Assembly: GCF_000090795.2 (NCBI RefSeq)
Contig: NW_003546362.1
Coordinates: forward strand, 11,560 to 48,479
Direction of reading: 5' to 3'
Length of the DNA stretch: 36,920 nt
Source: Amphimedon queenslandica
Lineage: Eukaryota; Porifera; Demospongiae; Haplosclerida; Niphatidae
In this document: one piece after another, positions 1-10,047 of the stretch
Numbering within the stretch: position 1 is the first letter of the stretch
How the letters are laid out: each line of letters begins with the position of its first letter
The notes under the pieces: generated by a model
Databases searched by the model: none
Told to the model about the DNA's origin: nothing
Seen by the model: the letters and a program-made list of their open reading frames with translations, nothing else
Program-made: the position numbers and the translations under genes

Positions 1-175
1 CTACACTAAACACACTGCTGGTGAAAGAATGGATGAATTGCTCCACATCATTTCAAGCTCCATTATTATGGAAGGAGAAGTATTTGGTATATTCTTAGAT
101 ATTCTCAAAGAAGAAGGTACTAGAAGAACTATCAAACTAGCTGATAAACTAATAGAAAAATATAAATCAATATAG
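1..175 (+). CDS. 3' end of an upstream kelch-ZU5-CARD paralogue (K0), partial
   Basis: Reading from base 2 to the TAG at 173-175 gives 57 residues. They match the end of the K2 protein (17270-17441) almost residue for residue, including the segment LADKLIEKYKSI. This is the second half of a CARD-like helical bundle, helices 4 to 6 by analogy with K2. The start and all upstream exons lie outside the window. It shows that the tandem array extends to the left, and that the copy before K1 carries the CARD-type terminus rather than the module found in K1. Differences from K2 are conservative, for example SSSIIMEGE versus SSSISMDGE. Confidence 0.85.
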   Translation, partial: YTKHTAGERMDELLHIISSSIIMEGEVFGIFLDILKEEGTRRTIKLADKLIEKYKSI

Positions 176-1559
176 ATGTTTTATTCTTATTATTTTATTT
201 ACTATTCTACATTGTATTTTTATTAGTTTAGAAATGAACTGGGACTTGATTTTGATCCTTGATAGTAGTTTTGGTTAATGTTATTGATTTTACATAATTA
301 TTGCTTATTGAAAAATAATTATGCCATTTGTAAAAATACCATGTACTTATAGCGCATGCTTTTTCCAAAAAATAGCTAAAAACTACCCTCAATATTCATT
401 ACATTTTTGATACATATTATTATCCTTACACCACCTAAATGTCTCAGCTAATTCCGTCTTAAATTTTTTGAGTTATGGTCATTTTAAAATAGCAAATTCC
501 TGTATTATGCGTATGCTTTTTTCCCAAAAAATTATCCCCAATTTTTGCTAAATTTTTTGATGCTTATTGATATCCTTATGTTATTAAGTAGAAATTTGAG
601 TTGATTCTGACAAATTTTTTGAGTTATGGCCATTTAAAAAATATGCAACAGTAATTGCAATTTTCCATGCCTTGTAGCTATTACAATTGCTATGCTACTT
701 TCATGTAGCGGTGTCCCAATTATTCCGAAATAATTTTGGGAATAATAGGTAGCACTTCAATTTCAGAATAATGCTGGCCTAATAGGTGGGTCAGTAGCCA
801 AACTCTAATTAAAGAGCAGCAAATGCACAATTTTGAATTTTTTTAATGCTTGGGCTAGTTGTAACTCTATTTTTGAACAAAGTTCTGGTTCTGAAATTGA
901 TATACCTTAGAGTGACTTTTAATTGCGGGTACTAAATTTTGCGATTTTAGCACAAGGTAGATTTTGCTGGTATTAAAAATTGCGATTAAGTAATTATTAC
1001 TAATAGTTATATGGCATCATGACGTCATTATTAATAATTGCGTGTATTAATAATTGCGATTTTAAACCCAAACGCAAAATTCGCAATTAATAGTACCCGC
1101 ATTTATAAGTAACCTTAAGGTATTTTGAAGTCTCTGCTGATAGTGATACTTTAAATAGCTTCTCAGACTTACTAATTTTTATTTTTATTGTAGTTAGCTC
1201 ATGTTTATAAAGAATAAAGTGAGAATAATAGGGCAGAATAAAAAGAATAATAGGGCAGAAGAAAAAGAATAATAGGCAATTTTTTGAGAATTTCTGAATA
1301 GAATTATAGGGCAAAAAATTAGCATAATCTAGACCCCTCTACTTTCATGCTAGTGTCTCCATGTTTTTTTCATCTTTGATCCTCTTAGTTTCAACATCTC
1401 TGTTCAAGTAGGCCTTATATATTTGATTCCTTTATTAAACATAGTCTAGAAGAAGCTCATGGATTTAGTAAGAGCTTCATTTAGATGTTCCAGTTCATCA
1501 CAATCCCCACTGATGTTTGACCACGTTTTTGCACATGGTCAGTAATAAAACTAAAAGGA
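176..1559. other. Intergenic region between K0 and K1
   Basis: No exon with paralogue support was found here. The stretch about 350-650 holds two AT-rich blocks loosely resembling the 186-bp satellite unit of the delta-tubulin intron (phrases such as GAGTTATGGTCATTT repeat). An inverted-repeat element lies at 903-1122. Around 1220-1290 the short phrase AGAATAATAGG recurs three times. The small open frames on the minus strand here are AT-rich and match nothing recognisable. Confidence 0.6.
903..1122. mobile_element. 220-bp miniature inverted-repeat element
   Basis: The left end (TACCTTAGAGTGACTTTTAA...) and the reverse complement of the right end (TACCTTAAGGTTACTTATAA...) agree at about 27 of 32 positions, both running into GCGGGTACTA. 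If the outer TA is counted as target site, the element is flanked by TA on both sides, as in Tc1/mariner-type MITEs. There is no coding capacity. The phrase AATTGCG repeats inside. Confidence 0.65.
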
Positions 1560-1637
1560 GGGTGTGGTCTAAGTTATAGATAATTATTATTATTTGTTGG
1601 AATGGTAGGAGTGGCTCATTGTTTGGAAGAAGAAGAG
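1560..1637 (+). promoter_or_regulatory. Conserved upstream block of K1
   Basis: The phrase GGGTGTGGTCTA, the phrase GTTGGAATG and the block AGGAGTGGCTC just before the start codon are shared with the same position upstream of K2 (from 10894) and K3 (from 18013). In K1 the TATAAAG found in the other two is degraded. Conservation ahead of the first codon suggests core promoter plus 5' leader. The transcription start cannot be seen. Confidence 0.4.
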
Positions 1638-4600
1638 ATGTCTAAAAAAAGTTAGTTTATCCATAGATATCTATGGTTTATCTCTCCCTACCGTATTTCC
1701 TCCTCCTCTATCTTCATGCTCTTTCTTTCTTTTTATTCTGCTGTAGTCATTGTCTTGATTTCTGTCATTATTCATTTACTACAGGTTTCATAAAAAGAGC
1801 TGGTCACAAAGCTCCTGTAATAGGGGAGTCCCTCTACCTTTGGGCAGGGGACCAGGTTGACTTGCCTAGAGTTCATGACTCCCTTCAAAAGAGGGAACTG
1901 ATCTCAACAGTTGATGTGTACCAGCTTTCAACTGCTGACTGGTCCTCTCACCTAACAAGAGGTACTCCTCCATTAGGAGTAATTGCCTACTCCTGTACCA
2001 CCTCTCATTCTAATATTTACTATTTTGGTGGATATTGCGGTCATGATGATTGTTTCCACAATACGTTGAATGTACTGAATACGATAAAGATGCAGTGGAC
2101 TTCATGCAGTAATACTGAACAGTCGTTGATGAAGAAAGCCTTTGCTGGAATGATATCACTGGAATTTGATGGAACAGAATACCTTGTCATTATAGGAGGG
2201 ATTGGTTCTACACCAACTACTTACCATCCTCAGTTTCAATATGATCGACTTAATAATGGCCGTTTTCGTACTAATGAACAGCTACTTTATAATGTGTCCA
2301 CTGGTAAGAATCTCTTCATACATGTATTTATCAATAGCTTTATACATGTACAGTAAATGTATACATTATATATAATGAACTAGTACAATATACAATTGTT
2401 TTTTTATATGACTATATATATAAACAGTTATACTTTTAATTGTTGATAGATGATCACTGTATATCTTTCACTTTAGGACAATTCACTGTTCCATCTGTCA
2501 GTGGACAGTGTTGCCCACCAACTGATTCTTTCATAATTGAAAAGATTACTACTACAGGTGACAGTGGACTGAGAGGAGTAATCTTTGGGGGTGTGGTGAC
2601 TGTTAATGGTGATGGGACTATAAGTACTAACAGTGTCTACATATTCAGTGTGACACTTAGTATAATAGTAAGTTGGAGTGTATTTTGCTGTATCGTATTT
2701 TCACTAAAGGATATATTGTGTTGTACTAATATTAGCTGTATTTTGTGTATTATTATATAAATGTTTTCATATAATTAGACAGCGTATAGTCATATGCTTA
2801 TGATCTAGTATGGTATTTCATATTATCAAGTATATTGTGTACCAATAGATTTGTTATACCTCCGGTAAACACAACCACTAACCTCACCTCATTAACATAT
2901 CAAAGTAATATTAGGATTAATATTTACATGTCACACCCATTATTTGTATAGCCACACCCATTATTCATATTTACGCTGACTGATATTATTAGTATTTGTT
3001 TATGTATCTAGAACTGGGAGATACTGAAACCAGGAGCAATACCTAATGAGGGACTGTGGCCTATGGAAAGAGTTGATCACGCTAGTGCTATTATCAATGG
3101 TAACTTTACCTCACCTACACTAGTAGTGATTGGTGGAACAAAAAAGAATCAGCTAGTTCATGAATGTTTGTTATTTGATAGTATCACTACTGGTCAATAC
3201 AGTTGTAAGAAGGTATGTGTGCGTATACTGTAGATCGGGAAATTTTTGTTGTTAAAATATTTTCACGGTTCAAGTGACCTTCAAAATTTTGACGCATGAA
3301 ATATTTTATACAGTGAATTTTAAAATTATCAAAATTAGTTTAACATGCAGCATGCAAGCATAAGGCTCTTTTAAAAGCCCATGGAAGGCCTGAAGCTCTC
3401 ACCCAAAAGGCTCCTTGTCAGTTTTAGTACTGTCACGAGCAACTTTGATTCAATAGCTGTCCATCATCATCAAAAGTTAGTAGCCATGTGTCCAGTTTGT
3501 GATGCATGCAAATTGTTGAACAAATTTTGCGGATAGGTCAACCAGCAAAAATAAAACTCCTTGAAAAAATTTCACACAAATTATCAAATTTCCTAATCTA
3601 TAGTGGTTAGATCAGTTCACAGTATGGCACTAGTACTGATGTATATTGATGATAGATTAGTAATTGATAGTGTGTTCAGTAGATGACACTCTCACTGATA
3701 AAATATTAATACTGTATAGCAAGAAATTTTTGCGGCCCAAAATTTTTGCGGATCTGTCTAAAAATTAATTTTGTGGCTTTAATTTTCGTGGTGTTTTAAT
3801 TTTCAGTCATCTTGAACCGTATTAAATTGATTTTCGCGGATTAATTTTATTTTTGTAATTTTTGAAAAAAAGGCAAAATCCACAAAATTTCGGGCCACAA
3901 AAATTTCCTGCTTTATGGTATTAAAATAGAACCACCCACACATTTGATTGAATATTATACACATTTTTCAATCAGCCTTAATTAATTTGTGTGTACTATT
4001 AGCACATTTCCTATTCTTAATGTTGAAAGTTAAATTTGTATTTTTTGTTATTCTTCACATGTTGTGAAATAAAATTTAATTTTGTTTGTTAATGGTGAAG
4101 ATTATAGAATCAATTTTATACAATTTTAATAAATGTACCGATCATGAATCATGCATGTACGATTTCTCATTTTTATAAGTACATGTAACTGTATAAACAT
4201 CATGTATCAATATACTTCTCTTTATCTACAGATTCCTCTACCTGAATCTGTTACTGGTAGATACTATCACTCACTCACAGCAGTCACAATGTCACCACAC
4301 TGTGTGTGGCTAGTAATTATTGGAGGATGTGAAAAGTTTAAATGGAAAGATGTTGGAGGAGGAAGGAAGGAGTCGATGGTTACATATATTACTGATACTA
4401 ATAGACTAATAATGATAATTGAATTAGGTAAAATAATAGTAAGGAAAGTAAAATTGAGTACATGTACATACATGTAATTACATTAAATAATGTCACACTC
4501 ATTTTTACAGTATGTACCATATACCGGTTTAGGCTTTGTTGTGAAATTTTTCCATTGTAGTGTGTACAGTATACAAAATAAATAGAAAATGTACCGTATA

Positions 4601-7600
4601 GCTAGAAAATTTGGTGGAGTAAAACTATGGCAAATTTGGTGAATTGAGGTCCACTCGCCAAATTTTTAGTTTCCAATTTGATAAGGCTCCATTAGAAGCA
4701 TACACAGAGTTAAAATTTCACCAAAATTTTAACCTCCAAACCTCTTTTAAAGTCAATTCGCCAAATTTTAACACTCCAAATTTTCTAGCTATATGGTATG
4801 TCATATTAGGAACCAAAATTTACAAATAAAGTACCATATACCGGTTTATTTTTGCAGTAGAAAATTTTCCGAAAGTCTTGCATTTCTAAGATTTCATGGA
4901 ATTATCACAAATAGCTTGCAGACTGCACTATGTGGCAATGGAAATGTGAAATTTTGCGATACCACTGTATGTGTGTGTGGGCGTGTATTTACAGCCACTA
5001 TACTGTACAGTAGATATATTCCATCAGAGTTTAATTTCGTTCTTTTTGTTCTCATTCCTTGTGGAACAAATGAACAAATATTTTTCAAACGAAAGAGGCA
5101 TTTCCTCAATGCCACGTGTACAAAATGGCTGTTCAGAATGAAAATAAAACAAACGAAAATTTCTAATTCTGCTTAGAACAAACATTTTTTCAGATGAAAT
5201 ATACCCGCTATACAGTAAATGATACCATTAGTTTATAAATTAAATACATTTATTTATAAATATATAATGTATCTTATTGTCTCTCAGTATATAGTGAAGC
5301 TGGTGAGTGGATAGTACAGTCAGTACTGGATGGTAATGATCTCACTAGTAAGAACTATCAAGAAAAGTATCAATCGTACAGCAAGACCAGAACATGGTGG
5401 ATGGATCACCTAATAGAATATCCCACAGAGAGGGAAATGAAGCTTCAGAGATATATACAATCTTTACATCAAAACCTACAAGTGGCTCATCAGAGCAAAG
5501 TATCACTACAGGAGGCACTGGTTGAGGCCAATAAACAAGGTATATAGGATACTACACACACACACACACACTTTAACTGTACTAACTGATTACTATTATG
5601 TACTATTGTGTCATTAGCATAGTGGATACCCATATAGAAATTCCAAGGTTGTTACAACTGGGTCCCAACCTTGCAAAGTTGTAGCCACCTAGTAACAACC
5701 TTGTATAAAAGTGATAAAGTTGTGAGCAACCTAGTGACAACCTTGTATGAAAGTGATAAAGTTGTGACTAACATGTAAGAAAAATAACAACCTTGTGACA
5801 AGGTTGTCCGAAGGTTGACAGGAAACTGAGGTTTCATTAAGTGCGCCCCACGATGATATGAAGCTATTGCTACCATATATAAAGGGACCGTTGACCAGCA
5901 CTTATACAAGTCAATAAAGATAACGTTAATACACATCCACATCTTTATACATTAGCTACATGTATCATAGATACATTACTAGTATCTAGAAATCATTTGA
6001 AACTATATGTGATTAAGATGTCAATAATAATTATGTGTTGATAGTCTTTCATATTATAGTTATTCTATTAAATTCATTGTACATTGTGAGAAGGTTGTGA
6101 CAAGGTTGTCACAAGCCAAAAAACGTGTCAAATCCAAGGTTTTTACAAGGTTGTGACCAGGTAGTGACAACCTATTGACAACAAACTTGTTACAAGATTG
6201 CCACAATCATGCTACAACCTTGGTTTTTCTATATGGGTATAGTGGTTATATTAGTGGATAATAGTGGATTATGCTATTATAAATATTATAATTAATATTG
6301 TGTTTATAATTTGTAACAGTATTGATATGTATTAGTATGTTTACCATCTTAATTACTCTTACATGTTCTAGATATTCTATTTGTAGTTGTTCTAAAACTA
6401 TCTGTATTGTTATTATTAGTGTTCTCTATTGTGGTTTTGTTATGTACATGAAAGTTGCTGACCTTTTGAGTTATTCTCATTTTTCAGTGATTTATAATAA
6501 TCAACCTAGTTGTTTTTAAGTGATATTGTACTCAGCGAAGTTGCACATATACACATACACAATGTTGAGTATGGAAATAGTATCCTGTACTCAATATACA
6601 GTAGGTCAAACTGTCTATGCATTACAAATAATAAGATTCATGTACGGTGACCTCTGCTTACCATATATGGTATCATCAGCAATAATCATAGTACATGTTC
6701 GTGCGGTGCAATGTATAAGGAACAAACAATATTGAATATCACTATCTAATACTTTTTATATTGATTGAACCAGTCTTTAGTGTGTATATATTATCTGTAT
6801 ATTCTGTTACACTGTATCATGTTGTTATGCATATACTGATTACTCTCTTCTTTTACATGTAAATTATTATTCAGTTAAAGGTGATGATAGTAATGATATT
6901 ATGAGCAGTGTATTAGAAGATATGTCGCAAGAACAGGAAAAGTTGATTGAAGAAAAACAAATCATTACTGGTTAGTGTATTATCAGTACATAATATTAGA
7001 TGAGAGAATATTCTATTAATGTAGAAGATTACGAGAAACTGAAACTCAAAGTAGCTGATATGGAAGAACAATATCTCAAGGAGAAACAGATCATTATTGG
7101 TTAGCTAACTATACACACAGCATGTATTAGATGAGAGAATATGTTTATTGTGTAGACAAGAATCAAAATTTCAAAACTGAGAAAGACAACATTATAGCCA
7201 AACTGACATCACAAGTAGAGGAACAATCACAGAATGAGAAACAGATTATTACTGGTTAGTATATCATCATCAATCAATAATAATTATTAATATTCTATTA
7301 ATATATAGACCTTAAAGAAAAGGAGTTGTACATAGCCAAACTAGTGAAGGAAAGACAAGAGAGGGTCCTCAAGCAACCTATCAAAGAGACTAATTCCATT
7401 GGACTACAATTTAATTACCTGATCCCTTCAATGGGTAAGAGTATTATTGACTGACTGACTGAGTGCAGGGTTTCCCACAGAATTTTGGCATATTGCTCAT
7501 GCAGCTTCTTGTCAGTGGATTTTTAACTTGCTCAAAAATTGGGGTGTACTAAAAATTAAAAAAGTACAAGGTTTTTTCTAAAAAATTACAAGAAAAGAAT

Positions 7601-10047
7601 TCTCCATTTTTATAATGTTTTTAATGCATATAAATGATTTTATGTTGTGTAGAAAATTTAAATTGATTCCAATCAAGTTTGGATTTTAATGAATTTTTAA
7701 AGTTGCTCAAAAATTATACCAACAATCAAAGGATTTTGGTATTTAGCCAATTTTTTCAAAATGACTAGGAGAAATTTCTCTTTTTTATAATTTTTCTAAT
7801 ACATATACATGTTCTTGTATTGTATCAGTTTTCAGCTGATTCTGATCAAGTTTGGATTTTTATGAATTTTATAGTTGCTCAAATATTAGGTCATGTACTG
7901 TATTGTAGTGATTCTCAGCTCATGAAGGTCATGCTGTTTATTTCTTTTAATATGCTTTGTGGGAAACCCTGACTGAGTGTATACAATCGTATGTGTACTC
8001 ACTGTATATATTTTGTATAATTGAAAGATAAATTGGATTGTCTGAGTGATGTCCAGGTAGCAGAGAGGAAGCTGTTCTTAATTCAAGGAGACAAACCTCA
8101 ACTGATGAATTGGGAGAAATATGGTCTAAGGATTGGAGTACAAAAGGAGAGCTTACTGTCTTCTGAGACAGTAGAAGCAGCAGTGGTTGCTCTTGTAGGA
8201 GGAGAGTTCCAGTTTCCTCCTAATACTGTCCTAGTCAGTGCTGTGTATGCAGTATCACTCTCAAAGCCTCTCCGTAAATGGCTCATATTAGAAATACAGC
8301 ACTGCGTTCATTTAACTGGACAACCAGATCTTAGTCGTCATCTCAAGTTTGCTATATCTCCCATAAACACACCCAGTCTTCCTTACCACTTCTCATCAGT
8401 TGAGGGAGGAGAGTTTGAAGTTGATAGTTGGTATGGATCCATTCAACGTAAAGAGTTCTGTTTAGTAGCTATTGTTGGGGAAAAATTTCTACCCAAATCA
8501 TCAACTAATGGAGATGAGTCAGAGGAAGAGGAGGAGGAGGAAGAACAAGCAGAAGAGGAAACTGAGGAGGAAGTAGAAGATGGTAATAGTGATTCATCCA
8601 GTGATTCTGATAAGACTAAAGATCCACCAGGAGGTAGCAGTGGAGGACAAGGTGAGTAATGAGTCAGTCAGTGTGTACTAGTATATAATGAACTGAATCT
8701 ATTCCACTATATAGGAGAGTCTACTAGTAATGAGGGAGTAGAAGAAGAGGAGGAGACTGGAGGTGAGCCATTACATGAGGAAGGAAATGAAGAGCAAGAT
8801 AATGAAAGAGTAGAAGAGTCAAAGGATCATGAAGAACCACAGCATGAAGAAGCAACTGCTCCAATACCTTGTACTGAGATTAGTTCAGATTTTAATAGTG
8901 AGTATATCGACACAGGGATTGTAATATTTTTGTGCATAGGTAAAATGGTTGTTTCCACTGGTGTAGTAGAGAATATGACATATGCTGGACAGGTTTATTA
9001 TGAGGAGAAAAGAAATAAAGATTTAGTGACCTTCACAGCAGCTAAGAAATTGAGTGCACTCATTGAGGTACATTATATACAAGTACATATACAAGTAGAT
9101 ATTAATTCATATACATGTAGTTCATTGAGAAGAAACACGTACAAGCTGATATTGATCAACATGTCTATTTTTCCTATGGTCCTTCCTGTTCATATATTGA
9201 ATTAAAGTTTGATGAACCACAAGATGAGCCATTCACTGGTTGGAGTATTAAGCCTCACCTTAAGCCTTGTAGAGTAAGTATTGCAATATAATGTATAACT
9301 GATGGTTGATATGTCTATATTAACAGTTGCGTCGTTGTGATATTGATAATTTTGGTGACGCTAATTATCCTGTTCCTCCATCTTGTTTGATATCAATATA
9401 TGGATCACCTGGTGCTGTACCATCACTACATTACTCTGTACCACTAGTGGGTGTTGTTGACCCAGTTACATTGCTCATTCATTGTTCATTGAGAACTACT
9501 CCTCCTCTTCCCTCAGCAAGTAATCAGTATAGATCATTTCATTTATTTATTTATTTATTTAATCAGATCCTAATAGCTCTATGGCCTCTAATGAATCAAT
9601 GTCAGTATCATCCACTGGAGGAGCTAGTAAGTGATAATAATGTGTGTATATACTGACCTTTGACCTCTGTTAGGCCCATCAGCTATTGCTGATGTCAATA
9701 AAGTAAAGAAAGTGATCAATGATGTTCTTATATCTCATTATGCTGCTCTCAATTCTTTGCCTAAGAAGTCTCTTACTGGTCTTGTCAATCAGTTGTACAC
9801 AGCTAAGCTTATTAGTAATGAAGTTAGACAAGCTCCTTCAATGGAAGAGTGCATTGATGAGTTCAAGGCCAGTCTCAGTTTCAAGAGGAAGTTACCTCAA
9901 GTGGAGGAGCACTGTCAAAAGTTCTTAAGCTCATTCATTGCTGTAAGAGGCAGTTATGCTGATGCAGCAATAGCTTTAGGTGAGGACTGGATTGAAGCTA
10001 TTAGGAATGAATTAACACTTGATTTCAATATTAATGTTGATAAATAA
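1638..10047 (+). CDS. K1: kelch - coiled coil - ZU5 - acidic linker - helical C-terminal module protein
   Basis: Exons: 1638-1650, 1785-2303, 2477-2667, 3012-3212, 4232-4427, 5288-5539, 6875-6970, 7025-7099, 7156-7254, 7309-7434, 8028-8651, 8715-8897, 8940-9067, 9121-9273, 9327-9519, 9567-9626, 9674-10047. They sum to 3483 nt, 1160 aa, with GT-AG introns throughout. Seen: about six kelch blades (residues 15-375) with glycine doublets (YYFGG, YLVIIGG, VIFGG, LVVIGG, WLVIIGG); a coiled coil about 415-575 rich in E/K/Q; a ZU5 domain about 610-745 with the signature run SAVYAVSLSKPL then LILEIQHC; an E-rich then S/D-rich linker about 755-860; a beta-rich conserved domain about 860-1015; a helical module about 1045-1155. 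The 13-nt first exon (MSKK) is chosen because K1 has no Met at the start of exon 2 and all three copies keep ATGTCT there. No signal peptide or membrane segment, so it is probably a cytosolic scaffold or sensor. The function is inferred. Introns 4, 5, 6 and 10 carry transposons. Confidence 0.85.
3226..3605. mobile_element. Probable MITE in K1 intron 4
   Basis: The left end TACTGTAGATCGGGAAATTT and the reverse complement of the right end CACTATAGATTAGGAAATTT form an imperfect terminal inverted repeat. The interior is non-coding. The corresponding introns of K2 and K3 lack it, so it inserted after duplication. No convincing target-site duplication is visible, so the ends are approximate. Confidence 0.45.
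3710..3920. mobile_element. 211-bp piggyBac-like MITE with TTAA target site
   Basis: The terminal inverted repeats run about 44 bp: the left begins TACTGTATAGCAAGAAATTT, and the right, reverse-complemented, begins TACCATAAAGCAGGAAATTT. Both continue into TTGYGGCCC. The element is flanked exactly by TTAA at 3706-3709 and 3921-3924, the target-site duplication typical of piggyBac elements. It is non-coding and sits in K1 intron 4, absent from the paralogous introns of K2 and K3. Confidence 0.7.
4592..4798. mobile_element. 207-bp MITE in K1 intron 5
   Basis: The left end TACCGTATAGCTAGAAAATT and the reverse complement of the right end TACCATATAGCTAGAAAATT differ at one position. Further inside, both arms carry CAAATTTGG/GAATTG phrases. 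It is non-coding and absent from intron 5 of K2 and K3. A phrase ACCATATACCGGTTTA occurs on both sides of it (about 4515 and 4831), suggesting nested or neighbouring elements. Confidence 0.65.
5001..5217. mobile_element. Probable 217-bp MITE in K1 intron 5
   Basis: The left end TACTGTACAGTAGATATATT and the reverse complement of the right end TACTGTATAGCGGGTATATT form an imperfect inverted repeat that continues into CATC/CATC. The interior carries TTCGTTC/AACGAAA phrases in opposite orientation. It has no counterpart in K2 or K3. The target-site duplication is not clear. Confidence 0.5.
5626..6240. mobile_element. 615-bp inverted-repeat element in K1 intron 6
   Basis: The element begins ATACCCATATAGAAATTCCA. 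Its right end, reverse-complemented, begins ATACCCATATAGAAAAACCA, with CAAGGTTGT following on both sides. AGTGG precedes it (5621-5625) and follows it (6241-6245), a likely 5-bp target-site duplication. Inside, the phrase ACAACCTTGT and its complement recur many times near both ends, so the arms are themselves made of short repeats. Intron 6 is 1335 bp here but 388 bp in K2 and 326 bp in K3, so insertion followed the gene duplications. No transposase is encoded. Confidence 0.75.
6875..7254 (+). repeat. Tandemly duplicated coiled-coil exons 7-9 of K1
   Basis: Exons 7, 8 and 9 each end with a near-identical phrase encoding EKQII(T/I)G split at a phase-1 donor GTTAG. The introns between them are short, and that after exon 7 ends in ATTCTATTAATGTAG. 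All three exons are multiples of three and bounded by phase-1 introns, so copies can be added without changing frame. The same layout is in K2 (14131-14528) and K3 (21387-21768). Confidence 0.7.
7466..7971. mobile_element. 506-bp hAT-like MITE in K1 intron 10 containing 186-bp-type repeat units
   Basis: The ends are a perfect 14-bp inverted repeat, CAGGGTTTCCCACA on the left and its complement on the right. It is flanked by a perfect 8-bp direct repeat ACTGAGTG (7458-7465 and 7972-7979). An 8-bp target site with CAGGG-type ends is the hAT superfamily pattern. The interior holds about two to three copies of the AT-rich unit also found as a long array in the delta-tubulin intron (shared phrases such as GCTGATTCTGATCAAG and AAAGTTGCTCAAAAATT). 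No transposase frame. Confidence 0.8.

Noticed and set aside
1018-1027. TGACGTCA, a CRE-like palindrome
   Set aside because: It sits inside the MITE at 903-1122 and far from any start, so it is most likely chance.
5652-5942. Open frame of 96 codons on the minus strand in K1 intron 6
   Set aside because: It lies wholly inside the inverted-repeat element at 5626-6240 and its sequence is a by-product of the ACAACCTTGT repeats.
8098-8286. Minus-strand open frames opposite the ZU5 exons (also at 15406 and 22647)
   Set aside because: They are conserved only because the plus-strand exon is; they have no splice context or separate signal.
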